In this document: in pieces, positions 8,312 to 16,373 of the stretch
How positions within the stretch are numbered: position 1 is the first letter of the stretch
How the letters are laid out: the number at the start of each line of letters is the position of its first letter
Origin: Kribbella flavida DSM 17836
GTDB lineage: Bacteria > Actinomycetota > Actinomycetes > Propionibacteriales > Kribbellaceae
DNA length: 64,000 nt
Direction of reading: 5' to 3'
Assembly: GCF_000024345.1 (NCBI RefSeq)
Contig: NC_013729.1
Location: 372,001 to 436,000 of the forward strand
Translations under genes and position numbers: made by a program
The notes under the pieces: model-generated
The model's input: the letters and a program-made list of their open reading frames with translations, nothing else
Databases searched by the model: none
Told to the model about the DNA's origin: nothing

Positions 8312-10480
8312 GTGGCTTCCGTCTCCAGCAGCGCGTTCGCCCTTCCCGGCAACCTGGCCGCCAAGGCCGACCCGAGGCTGATCGCCGCCGACGAGCAGCA
8401 CTTCGCGGCCATCGCGACCAGCCTCGAGCAGTCGATCGCCGACCTGTCCGACCGCCTCGACGCCGCCCGCAAGACGCCCGGCGGCGCCGGCCAGGAGGCG
8501 CTCGACCGGGACCTGGAAATCCATCGCCTGACCGCCCGCCTGCGGACCCTTCGGCGTTTCGGTCTCGACCTGTGTCTCGGGCACATGGTCGGCGCGGACG
8601 ACCCCGACCCCGTGTACGTCGGCCGCCTCGGCCTGACCGACAGCGACGGCCGCCGGCTGCTGATCGACTGGCGCTCCCCAGCGGCCGAGCCGTTCTTCGG
8701 AGCGACGCACGCCAACCCGATGGGGCTGGCCAGCCGTCGCCGGTACCGCTGGACCCGCGGCCGGATCAGCGACTACTGGGACGAGGTGTTCAGCTCGGAT
8801 GGGTTCGAAGGGCACGCCGCCGCGCTCGACGACCAGTCCGCGTTCATCGCCAGCCTGGGCAGCAACCGGTCGGACCGGATGCGCGACGTCCTGGGCACCA
8901 TCCAGGCCGACCAGGACGCGATCATCCGGGCGGGATCCCGCGGCGCCCTCGTCGTCGACGGCGGTCCCGGCACGGGCAAGACCGTCGTCGCCCTGCACCG
9001 CACCGCGTACCTGCTGTACTCCGACCCGCGCCTCGGGCACAGCCGGGGCGGCGTGCTGTTCGTCGGGCCGCACCAGCCGTACCTGGCCTACGTCTCCGAC
9101 GTACTGCCCAGCCTCGGCGAGGAAGGCGTACAGATCTGCACCCTGCGCGACCTGCTGCCCGAGGGAGCCTCCGCGCCGGCCGAGGCGGACCCGGAGGTCG
9201 CCCGGCTGAAGTCGTCCGCGGACATGGTGGCGGCGATCGAACCGGCGGTCCGGCTGTACGAGGAACCGCCGACGAAGCCGATGACGGTCGAGACCCACTG
9301 GTCCGACATCTGGCTCACCGCCGCCGACTGGGCCGAGGCGTTCGGATCGGCCGACCCCAGTACGCCGCACAACGAGGCGCGCGACCAGGTCCTGGAGGAA
9401 CTGCTCACGATCCTGATGGACAAGCACGCCGACGAGTACGAGGACGACGACGTCTCGCCCGAGATGCTGCGCAGGTCCCTGCTGGGCAACGAGGACCTGA
9501 TGGACGCCTTCGGCAAGGCCTGGCCGCTGATCGACCCGACCGACCTGGTCGGAGATCTGTGGTCCGTGCCTGCCTACCTGCGAATGTGCGCCCCCTGGCT
9601 CACCCCCGACGAGGTGCGCACGCTGCAGCGGAGCGATCCCCAGGCGTGGACCGTCGCCGACCTCCCGCTCCTGGACGCGGCCCGGCAGCGCCTCGGTGAC
9701 CCGGAGGCGTCCCGTCGCAAGCGTCGCCAAGCGGCCGCCGCCGCGGTCGAACGCGAGCGGATGGCCGACGTCATCGACCACATCATCGAGGCCGACGACG
9801 ACAACGAAGGCTGGGTGCCGATGCTGCGCGGCAAGGACATCCAGGAGTCGTTGATCGACGTTGCCGCCCTTCCGGCCGCCGACCCGGACCTGCTGGCCGG
9901 GCCGTTCGCGCACATCGTGGTCGACGAGGCTCAGGAACTGACCGACGCCGAGTGGCAGATGCTGCTGCTTCGCTGCCCCTCCCGGAGCTTCACCATCGTC
10001 GGCGACCGAGCCCAGGCCCGCCACGGCTTCACCGAGTCCTGGCAGGAACGCCTCGAACGAGTAGGCCTGGACCGCGTGAATTTGGCCTCGCTCAGCATCA
10101 ACTACCGCACCCCGGCGGAGGTCATGACCGAGGCCGAGCCTGTCATCCGCGCCGTCCTCCCGGACGCCAACGTCCCCACTTCCATCCGCACCAGCGGGAT
10201 CCCGGTCAGCCACGGTGCTGTCGCCGACCTGGATGCCATCCTCGCCGGCTGGCAGGCCGAGCACCCGGAGGGCGTCGCCTGCATCATCGCCACCGAACCG
10301 ATCGGCCACCCGTCCGGTCCGCGCGTTCGCACGCTCACCCCTGAACTGTCCAAGGGACTCGAGTTCGACCTCGTCGTGCTCGTCGACCCGGAATCGTTCG
10401 GCGATGGCATCGAGGGTGCGGTGGATCGCTACGTGGCGATGACCCGGGCCACTCAGCGGTTGGTCATCCTCAACTCCTGA
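8312..10480 (+). CDS. helR: RNA polymerase recycling motor ATPase HelR (HelD-like)
   Basis: The 722-residue superfamily 1 ATPase has an N-terminal coiled-coil arm (residues about 20-90), a short beta domain ending DWRSPAAEPFF, Walker A GGPGTGKT near residue 218, a helicase II-type block HIVVDEAQELTDAEWQMLL, GDRAQA, LSINYRTPAEV, and a C-terminal KGLEFDLVVLVDP and YVAMTRATQRL. This is the HelD/HelR layout: the protein inserts into RNA polymerase, removes stalled complexes and displaces rifamycin. The start GTG is one base after the glycosyltransferase stop and is served by GGAGG inside the upstream gene, so the two genes form one operon under the RAE. Confidence 0.92.
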   Translation: MASVSSSAFALPGNLAAKADPRLIAADEQHFAAIATSLEQSIADLSDRLDAARKTPGGAGQEALDRDLEIHRLTARLRTLRRFGLDLCLGHMVGADDPDPVYVGRLGLTDSDGRRLLIDWRSPAAEPFFGATHANPMGLASRRRYRWTRGRISDYWDEVFSSDGFEGHAAALDDQSAFIASLGSNRSDRMRDVLGTIQADQDAIIRAGSRGALVVDGGPGTGKTVVALHRTAYLLYSDPRLGHSRGGVLFVGPHQPYLAYVSDVLPSLGEEGVQICTLRDLLPEGASAPAEADPEVARLKSSADMVAAIEPAVRLYEEPPTKPMTVETHWSDIWLTAADWAEAFGSADPSTPHNEARDQVLEELLTILMDKHADEYEDDDVSPEMLRRSLLGNEDLMDAFGKAWPLIDPTDLVGDLWSVPAYLRMCAPWLTPDEVRTLQRSDPQAWTVADLPLLDAARQRLGDPEASRRKRRQAAAAAVERERMADVIDHIIEADDDNEGWVPMLRGKDIQESLIDVAALPAADPDLLAGPFAHIVVDEAQELTDAEWQMLLLRCPSRSFTIVGDRAQARHGFTESWQERLERVGLDRVNLASLSINYRTPAEVMTEAEPVIRAVLPDANVPTSIRTSGIPVSHGAVADLDAILAGWQAEHPEGVACIIATEPIGHPSGPRVRTLTPELSKGLEFDLVVLVDPESFGDGIEGAVDRYVAMTRATQRLVILNS

Positions 10481-10541
10481 TCCACTGCGCACAGTGAAGG
10501 CGCGCGGGCGGGGCGGGCCGGAGTCAAGCTCGCTCCACCCG

Positions 10542-11225
10542 CTACAGGCTGCGCACTTCCGCGGGCCGCTGCTCGCCGGCGGACCACGGTTCGCTGACCG
10601 AACGCAGCAGCCGGTCGATCGCCGAGACGTCCCCGACGACGGTGGCGCTGCCGTCGTCGCGGGCGGTCGGCAGCGTGGCCGGATCGGTCAGCAGTGCGCT
10701 GAACGTCTTGGGGTCGGCACGCAGTGAGGCGGCAGCGGTCGCGGGCTCGCCGGGCTCCACCGCGACCCGCCCGGACGCCATCCGGACCGTCCACACCCGA
10801 CCGTCGAGCTCGAGGCGACACGTCGTCGGTTCCGCGGCGGGGTCGGGACGGGCGGCACCGCGGAGGAAGATCAGTACGGAGCTGGCGCTGAGAGCTGCCG
10901 GCGCCGGGGGCTCCGGGGCGTCGATTCCCCACTCGCCCAGCGCTGCCAGCATCGGCTCGAGCTTCCGCCCCCACTCGGTCAGTTCGTAGGCCTGCGCGCG
11001 TTCGGTCGCGGCCGGCCTCCGGCGGATCACGCCGCGGTGCTCGAGCTCGCGGAGCCGGTCGGCCAGCAGGTTCGAGCTGATGTTGGGCAGCGCATGCCGG
11101 AGTTCCGAAAACCGCTGCGGCTCCAGCAGCAGCTCGCGGACGACCAGCAAGGCCCACCGCTCCCCGACGACGTCGAGAGCCCGGGCGATCCCGCAGGAGT
11201 CCCGATAGCTGCGGCTCGTTGGCAT
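10542..11225 (-). CDS. HxlR-family winged-helix regulator with C-terminal SCP2-like domain
   Basis: The first 100 residues are a HxlR DNA-binding domain (SCGIARALDVVGERWALLVVRELL, LPNISSNLLADRLRELEHRGVI, YELTEWGRKLEPML). The C-terminal 120 residues look like an SCP2 sterol-carrier-like ligand domain (TCRLELDGRVWTVRMASGRV), a combination seen in many actinobacterial HxlR proteins. The ATG at 11225 has AGGAGAG 7 bases upstream. It is divergent from the MFS-SDR pair and shares with it an AT-rich intergenic region containing dyads, so it most likely represses these genes and itself. The ligand is unknown. Confidence 0.85.
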   Translation of the reverse strand: MPTSRSYRDSCGIARALDVVGERWALLVVRELLLEPQRFSELRHALPNISSNLLADRLRELEHRGVIRRRPAATERAQAYELTEWGRKLEPMLAALGEWGIDAPEPPAPAALSASSVLIFLRGAARPDPAAEPTTCRLELDGRVWTVRMASGRVAVEPGEPATAAASLRADPKTFSALLTDPATLPTARDDGSATVVGDVSAIDRLLRSVSEPWSAGEQRPAEVRSL

Positions 11226-11270
11226 GTGCACTCTCCTCGTCCCGTTCACTGCGGAACCACCATAACATTC

Positions 11271-11325
11271 AGTTGTTCTTTACAATGATCAGTAGTTGCT
11301 TTTAACAACTCCCTCCGCTTACCGT
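11271..11325 (+). promoter_or_regulatory. MFS promoter with candidate HxlR operator dyads
   Basis: In the divergent intergenic region AGTTGTT (11271-11277) and AACAACT (11304-11310) form an inverted repeat, and AGTTG (11294-11298) pairs with CAACT at 11306-11310. A -35 TTGCTT (11296-11301) and -10 TACCGT (11320-11325) with an 18-base spacer overlap the dyads. The local AT richness contrasts with the flanking genes, as expected for a regulator-binding site. Confidence 0.5.
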
Positions 11326-11368
11326 GGAGCCGTGTGGTCCGCGGCACGGCGATGAGGGGTGGAACCGA

Positions 11369-12583
11369 ATGCGGCAGACAAGTACTCGGTCAGGCGCGCT
11401 GAGCCGAAGCGGGACGAACCTCGCTTTGGCCTCGCTGTTCGTCGGCATGTTCGTGCTGGGCAGCGGCGAACTGCTCGTGGTGGGACTGCTGCACCTGATC
11501 GCGGTGGATCTCCAGGTCTCCATCCCCGCGGCCGGCGTCCTGGTGACGGCCTATGCGCTGGGTCTGGCCGCCGGTGGTCCGGTCCTGACCGCGCTCACCA
11601 TCAAGGTGAACAAGCGGACGATCCTGATCGGCGCGATCGCTCTGGTCGTCGTGCTCACCCTGATCCCGGTGCTGACCGGCAGCTTCGGCCTGTTCGTCGC
11701 GGTCCGAGCCGCGATCGGAGCGCTGCACGGCCTGTTCGTCGCCGTCGGTTTCGTCCTGGCCATGTCGATCGTCCCGCCGGAGCGCATGGGGCGGGCGATC
11801 TCGGTGGTCGTCTCCGGTCTCTTCGTGTCGACCGCACTGGGGGTGCCGCTGGGCACGCTGGTAGGCCAACTGCTGGGTTGGCGCGGCTCGTTCACCGCGG
11901 TCGCCGTACTGGGGGTGGTGGCCTTGGTCGCCACGCTGATGCTGATTCCGTCCATGCCCAGCTCGGGCGGCGGCGCGGCCAGCCAGGCCAGGTACGCGTT
12001 CGCGCCGCGGGTGCTCGCCGCACTGGTCGTGAACGTCGTCGCGTTCGCCGCCGTCTTCTCGGCCCTCACGTACATCGTGCCGTTCCTGCAGGACGTGACA
12101 GGGATCTCCGGCGCGCTGATCAGCCTGTTCCTGCTGGCCTACGGGGCCGCCACCGCGACGGGCTCGTTCGCCGGCGGCCGGTTCGCCGACCAGGACGCGG
12201 CGCGGACCTTGATCGTCGGCGCCATCGGGGTGGCGGCCTCCCTGCTGGTGCTCTACCTCGCCGGCTCGATCGCCGTACTGGTGGCGCTCGCGCTGCTGAC
12301 CTTCGGCTTGTTCGCCATGGGCATGGTGCCCTCGATGCAGTACCGCGTGGTGAGCCTGGCCGGCCCCGGCGGACAGCTCGCGTCCTCGCTCCCGGCCTCC
12401 GCCGCCAACGTCGGCATCGCGTTCGGCGCGTACGCCGGGGGCGTGGCGATCGGCGCCTTCACCGCCTCGGCCGCGGTGATCACCGGTCTGGTCATCGCCG
12501 TCGTCGCCATCCCGATCGCCTGGGCCGCCAGCTTCCTGAAACCGCCGACGACCGCAACAGCTCTGACTTCCGACCCTGCCTGA
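11369..12583 (+). CDS. MFS efflux transporter (DHA1/arabinose-efflux-like)
   Basis: The 404-residue membrane protein has about 12 hydrophobic segments. The MFS signatures include NLALASLFVGMFVLGSGELL in TM1, ALTIKVNKRT in the 2-3 loop and RAAIGALHGLFVAVGFVLA in TM4. It resembles proton-driven drug and sugar exporters of the AraJ/Cmx group. The ATG at 11369 follows GGGTGGA. The SDR gene begins 24 bases downstream and the HxlR regulator is divergent, a common actinobacterial arrangement in which a regulator senses a compound and controls an exporter plus a modifying enzyme. The substrate cannot be read from the sequence. Confidence 0.85.
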   Translation: MRQTSTRSGALSRSGTNLALASLFVGMFVLGSGELLVVGLLHLIAVDLQVSIPAAGVLVTAYALGLAAGGPVLTALTIKVNKRTILIGAIALVVVLTLIPVLTGSFGLFVAVRAAIGALHGLFVAVGFVLAMSIVPPERMGRAISVVVSGLFVSTALGVPLGTLVGQLLGWRGSFTAVAVLGVVALVATLMLIPSMPSSGGGAASQARYAFAPRVLAALVVNVVAFAAVFSALTYIVPFLQDVTGISGALISLFLLAYGAATATGSFAGGRFADQDAARTLIVGAIGVAASLLVLYLAGSIAVLVALALLTFGLFAMGMVPSMQYRVVSLAGPGGQLASSLPASAANVGIAFGAYAGGVAIGAFTASAAVITGLVIAVVAIPIAWAASFLKPPTTATALTSDPA

Positions 12584-12607
12584 TCAACCACCACCCGGAG
12601 GAACCAC

Positions 12608-13417
12608 ATGACTGGCTTGCTGCTCGAGAACAAGAACGCCGTGATCTACGGGGGCGCGGGTGCCATCGGCAGCGCCGTCGCCCGGGTCTTCGCCCGGGAG
12701 GGCGCGAAGGTCTTTCTCGCCGGACGGACCCAGGACAAGCTCGACGCCGTGGCCGGCGACATCGCTGCCGCCGGCGGAACGGTCGAAACCGCGCAGGTCG
12801 ACGTCTTCGACCAGGAGGCGGTCGAGAAGCACGCGAGCGCGGTCGCGGCGTCAGCCGGCGGCATCGACATCGCTCTCAACGCCGTCAGCGTCATGCACGA
12901 CCAGGGAACCGTGCTGGCCGACCTCTCGGTGGAGGAGTTCATGCGGCCGATCGACGGCTTCCTGCGCACGCTGTTCATCACCACCAAGGCGGTGGCGCAG
13001 CACATGGGCAGCGACCGTCCCGGCGTCATCCTCACGCTGTCCGAGCCCGGCGCCAAACTCGCCATCGGCGGCATCCTGGGCCACGGCGTGAGCGCGGCCG
13101 GCAAGGAGGCGTTCGCCCGGCTCCTGGCCGCGGAGCTGGCGCCCGCCAACGTCCGTGTCGTCAACCTCCGTCCCCACGCGATCGCCGATGCGCCGGCCGC
13201 GGGCTCGTACACCAAGGACCTGTTCCAGCCGTCCGCGGCAGCCTCCGGGCAGTCGGTCCAGGAGTTCCTCGACGGCGGACTGGCGCAGGGCACACTGCTG
13301 AAGAGGCTGCCCACGCTCGCCGAGATCGCGGAGACCGCCGCCTTCCTGGCATCGGACCGCGCCGGCGTGATGACCGGCACGGTCGCCAACCTGTCCGGGG
13401 GCGCTCTGGTCGACTGA
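12608..13417 (+). CDS. SDR-family protein lacking the canonical catalytic tyrosine
   Basis: The 269-residue Rossmann protein has an NAD(P)-binding YGGAGAIGSAVARVFAREGA (GxxxGxG) and a C-terminal MTGTVANLSGGALVD. At the place of the catalytic YxxxK motif it reads GHGVSAAGKEAFARLL: the lysine is present but the residue four before it is Ser, not Tyr. The Ser of the triad may be in TLSEPGA. Either it is a divergent oxidoreductase or a non-catalytic member. GGAGGA lies before the ATG. It is co-transcribed with the MFS gene and presumably controlled by the divergent HxlR protein. Confidence 0.85.
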   Translation: MTGLLLENKNAVIYGGAGAIGSAVARVFAREGAKVFLAGRTQDKLDAVAGDIAAAGGTVETAQVDVFDQEAVEKHASAVAASAGGIDIALNAVSVMHDQGTVLADLSVEEFMRPIDGFLRTLFITTKAVAQHMGSDRPGVILTLSEPGAKLAIGGILGHGVSAAGKEAFARLLAAELAPANVRVVNLRPHAIADAPAAGSYTKDLFQPSAAASGQSVQEFLDGGLAQGTLLKRLPTLAEIAETAAFLASDRAGVMTGTVANLSGGALVD

Positions 13418-13438
13418 GCCTCCTCGTCCGCCCGGACC

Positions 13439-13471
13439 GGTGACGCCGGGGTGACGCCGGGGTGACGCCGG
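13439..13471. repeat. Three perfect tandem copies of an 11-bp repeat
   Basis: GGTGACGCCGG occurs three times head to tail without mismatch, starting 21 bases after the SDR stop and about 50 bases before the next start codon. It is not coding. Confidence 0.9.
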
Positions 13472-13523
13472 CTCTTGGTTGCCTGAGGACATCAAAAGTT
13501 TCCAGGTCCACAGAGGAGTCAGC

Positions 13524-13883
13524 ATGAGGAAGACTGCGATGTTGGGTGTTGCGGCGGTCGGGACGATGGTTGTGCAACTGACCGGAGTGGGTTCCGCCTT
13601 CGCGGCGCCGGCCGCGGACCCGGCGCCCGTGACCAGCAAGAGTGCCGTGAGCGCCGCCGACGACGGCTACTGGTGCGAGCAGAGCGGCATCAACACGGAG
13701 AACGTCGTCGCCACCTGCTACAACCAGACCGATCAGGCGAGGTACGCGCACTTCCACGTCGACTGCTGGGGACTGGGCGACAACGATGCCGACCAGACCA
13801 AGTGGGTCGGCCCGTGGGGTTCGGTCAGCTTCGCCCACTACTGCTGGTCGCACGCCCAGAGCATCGAGGCGTACTTCCAGTAA
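13524..13883 (+). CDS. Small secreted cysteine-containing protein, unknown function
   Basis: The 119-residue precursor has a signal peptide (MRKTAMLGVAAVGTMVVQLT, cleavage near AFA-APAA). The mature part is about 90 residues with four cysteines (YWCEQSG, ATCYNQ, VDCWGLG, HYCWSH) that could form two disulfides, and it is rich in aromatic residues. AGAGGAG lies before the ATG. I recognise no family. It ends in a tandem duplication whose second copy lies outside the gene. It is convergent with the AfsR-type regulator, whose stop is 11 bases away. Confidence 0.7.
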   Translation: MRKTAMLGVAAVGTMVVQLTGVGSAFAAPAADPAPVTSKSAVSAADDGYWCEQSGINTENVVATCYNQTDQARYAHFHVDCWGLGDNDADQTKWVGPWGSVSFAHYCWSHAQSIEAYFQ

Positions 13884-13901
13884 GAGGCGTACTTTCAGTA
13901 A
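13866..13901. repeat. 18-bp tandem duplication at the end of the secreted-protein gene
   Basis: GAGGCGTACTTCCAGTAA (13866-13883) is followed immediately by GAGGCGTACTTTCAGTAA (13884-13901), one mismatch. The first copy contains the stop codon of the secreted protein; the second overlaps the stop of the convergent AfsR-type gene. Confidence 0.85.
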
Positions 13902-15826
13902 GTAGCCGGCGACCGGGTGGCCAGGGGCAGCACGTTCCTGGCCGCCCGGTCGCGTGCGGTTGGCGGGCCGTCGTGATGCGCCAGCTCCACCGCGTACGCC
14001 CGGACAAGGTCGTGGAACTCGAACCGCCGGCCATCGACCCGGCTGAGGAGATGCTGGTCCGCGAGAGACTCCAGCACCGGCACCGCGTCGTACGGGGTGG
14101 TGCCGAGGAGGGCAGCCGCAGCCGGCAGGCCGAACTGAGAGCCGAGATGCCGGCCGAGGACCCGGAACGCTTGCGCGGCGCGAGGTCCGAGCGCTTGGTA
14201 CGACCGGGCGAACACTGCCCGCAGGTCCCCGCTCTCGTCACCGACTGCCAGCGCTGCGAGGGGGTGGTGCCGGGTGCGCAGCTCGTCGATGAGCGCCGTG
14301 ATCTGCGCTTCGGGTGCCGACCCGGAGCGCTCGGCGGCGATCGACAGTGCCAGCGGTACATGGCCGCAGAGGTTCGCCAGCTCGGCGAGGAGATTGTCAC
14401 CGACGTCCTGAGTCGCGAGCCGGGCCCGCAGCAGGGCCTTCGACTCCGCGGAGGTCAGTTCGTCGAGCGCGATCCGGTCCGCACCTTCCCGAACGGCGAG
14501 TCCGTGGAGCTCGTTGCGACTGGTCACCACGGAGAGCGATCCCGGGCCCGGGATCAACGGCCGGACCTGGTCGGCGTTCAGAGCGTTGTCCAGCACGAGC
14601 AGGGCCTGACGGTCCGCCAGCATCGTCCGGAGCATCGAGCTGCGTGCCTCGACGTCGTCAGGTATCTGCGCCTCGGGGAGTCCCACTCCGACCAGGAGGC
14701 TGTGCAGCGCGGACGCTGGATCGACAGGCTCGCCCGGCCCGTACCCCTGCAAGTCGATGAACAGCTGACCATCGGGGAATCGCTCGCGCACGCTGTGCAC
14801 CCAGTGCAGCGCCAGCGCGGTCTTGCCGATACCGCCGAGCCCGTGCAGCACGATCATCTCGGGCTCCGCCGGCTCATCGGCCGCGCTGTCGAACAGTTCG
14901 TCCATCACTCGCAGCTCCCGCCCGCGCCCGACGAACACCCCGCGCGCCGCCGGAAGCTGCCGCGGTACTGCGGCCGGCGGGTGGTCCGGGGCTGGCGTGT
15001 TGTCCTCCGCTGCAGCCGAGGAACCGCTGTCCGGTGCTGGGGCGGGCTGCCCGCTGTGAAGCAGTTCGGAGTACTGGCGCTTCAGTTCGGGACCTGGGTC
15101 GACGCCGAGTTGATCGGCGAGCAGGACCCGGACCTCCTCGTAGCAAGCAAGAGCCTCCGCTTGCCGACCGCTGAGGCGAAGGGCCAGCAGCAGCCGCGAC
15201 CACAGTGCCTCTCGCAGCGGGTACCGCGCGGTGACCTCGCGCAACTCGGCGACCGCTGCGTCATGCCGGCCCGCTGCGAGGTCGAGGTCGACCCAGTGCT
15301 CGCGCGCACTCACGTACAACTCGACCATCCGGGTCGACTCGACCTCGTCCAGCCACTGCGACCCGACGCCTTCGAACGGCGCTCCCCGCCAGAGCTGCAA
15401 CGCCTCCGCCAGCAACCGCCGCTGCCCACCCGGATCCGGCTCCAGCGGGACAGCAGCGAGCAACTCGCCGAATCGCACTGCGTCCACCTGGGCCGGCCGG
15501 ACGTCCAGAAGGTACCCACCACCGGGCTCGGTGCGAATCCGAGAACGACCCAGCAGACGACGCAACCGCACAATGTGCGTCTGCACGCTCTTCCGCACGT
15601 TGACGGGCAGATCTTCACCCCACACCGCCCGAGCCAGCCGCCCGTTCGACACAGCCCGCCCCGGCTCCATCGCCAACATGGCGAGCACCGCCTGAAGCCG
15701 CCCGGCGGGGATGGCCAGGTCGTGACCGCCCAGCCGCACTCGCAACGGCCCGAGCAGTGCGATCTCAAGCTCCTCGGTCGGACCTCCTGGCTCGCCAAGC
15801 CCGCCGGTGCTGCGGCTGTACGCCAT
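13895..15826 (-). CDS. AfsR/SARP-family regulator with NB-ARC ATPase, no TPR region
   Basis: The 643-residue protein has an N-terminal OmpR-like winged helix (LLGPLRVRLGGHDLAIPAGR, WGEDLPVNVRKSVQTHI), a bacterial transcriptional activator domain (residues about 95-240, ending CYEEVRVLLADQLGVDPGPEL), a proline-rich linker, and an NB-ARC ATPase (GLGGIGKTALALHW near residue 300; Walker B QALLVLDNA). It ends soon after FEFHDLVRAYAVELAHH, where longer AfsR proteins continue into TPR repeats. SARP regulators activate secondary-metabolite genes. The ATG at 15826 has AAGGGG 5 bases upstream. Its upstream region now abuts the left end of the integrated element. Confidence 0.9.
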   Translation of the reverse strand: MAYSRSTGGLGEPGGPTEELEIALLGPLRVRLGGHDLAIPAGRLQAVLAMLAMEPGRAVSNGRLARAVWGEDLPVNVRKSVQTHIVRLRRLLGRSRIRTEPGGGYLLDVRPAQVDAVRFGELLAAVPLEPDPGGQRRLLAEALQLWRGAPFEGVGSQWLDEVESTRMVELYVSAREHWVDLDLAAGRHDAAVAELREVTARYPLREALWSRLLLALRLSGRQAEALACYEEVRVLLADQLGVDPGPELKRQYSELLHSGQPAPAPDSGSSAAAEDNTPAPDHPPAAVPRQLPAARGVFVGRGRELRVMDELFDSAADEPAEPEMIVLHGLGGIGKTALALHWVHSVRERFPDGQLFIDLQGYGPGEPVDPASALHSLLVGVGLPEAQIPDDVEARSSMLRTMLADRQALLVLDNALNADQVRPLIPGPGSLSVVTSRNELHGLAVREGADRIALDELTSAESKALLRARLATQDVGDNLLAELANLCGHVPLALSIAAERSGSAPEAQITALIDELRTRHHPLAALAVGDESGDLRAVFARSYQALGPRAAQAFRVLGRHLGSQFGLPAAAALLGTTPYDAVPVLESLADQHLLSRVDGRRFEFHDLVRAYAVELAHHDGPPTARDRAARNVLPLATRSPATY

Positions 15827-16063
15827 CGCAGCCCCTTCCCGAACGCGGAGCAGCGGAGCCGGGCGATCTGCTGCCTCCCCAGCACCCTCCAAGCGGGCGC
15901 TGCTTTCCGCAATCAGTTGCACCTGCCTCGAAGTGAGCCAGCGCGACGCAACCAGAAACCGGCCCGGTCGCTGATGCGCCCGGGCCGGTTCCACTGCGGT
16001 CTCTGCGGAGGGCCGGATGGTGCTCCGACCAGATGGAAGCTGGTCGATCGGCCGCTCGAAGAG

Positions 16064-16120
16064 TGGCGGAGGATACGAGATTCGAACTCGTGAGGGGTTG
16101 CCCCCAACACGCTTTCCAAG
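16064..16120. repeat. attL: displaced 3' end of tRNA-Ser
   Basis: These 57 bases are identical to 30843-30899 and cover the CCA end, discriminator, acceptor 3' strand, T arm, variable arm and part of the anticodon arm of tRNA-Ser on the minus strand. The sequence diverges immediately after 16120. The fragment cannot fold as a tRNA, since it lacks the D arm and the 5' acceptor strand. Confidence 0.95.
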
Positions 16121-16215
16121 ACCGCGAGTCGACGTTCGGGGCGGTACGCGGCCTAGTCTCAGCGCCGCGGCCGCGGAGTCGCGGACGGCGGCGAACGGCA
16201 TTGAACCGTCGTGGA

Positions 16216-16238
16216 TGAGACCCACTTTGAGACCCTGG
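16216..16238 (+). promoter_or_regulatory. Left-end integrase arm-type repeats (candidate)
   Basis: TGAGACCC occurs at 16216 and again at 16228, a 12-base phase, and the second copy extends as TTGAGACCCTGG. The same pair with the same phase and orientation occurs at the right end (30717 and 30729). These are candidate arm sites for the integrase, about 96 bases from the attL core. The rest of 16121-16373 holds no gene. Confidence 0.6.
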
Positions 16239-16373
16239 CCAGCCCACAACTGTGCCCCCATCGGACGCCGGTCTGGCACCGCGACCGCATGCGACACCAA
16301 ATCCCGCGCAGGACTGGACCGGTACTGGCAGAATCTCCCCCGGTAACAGGGTGTGTTTGCCAGGGGAGGAATC

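Noticed and set aside
8258-10492. 744-codon minus-strand frame opposite helR
   Set aside because: HelR on the plus strand is complete and recognisable; the opposite frame is a codon-bias shadow.
13895-13960. Frameshift in the AfsR-type gene removing a TPR region
   Set aside because: No TPR-like sequence is found in any frame beyond the stop; the next DNA is the convergent secreted-protein gene.
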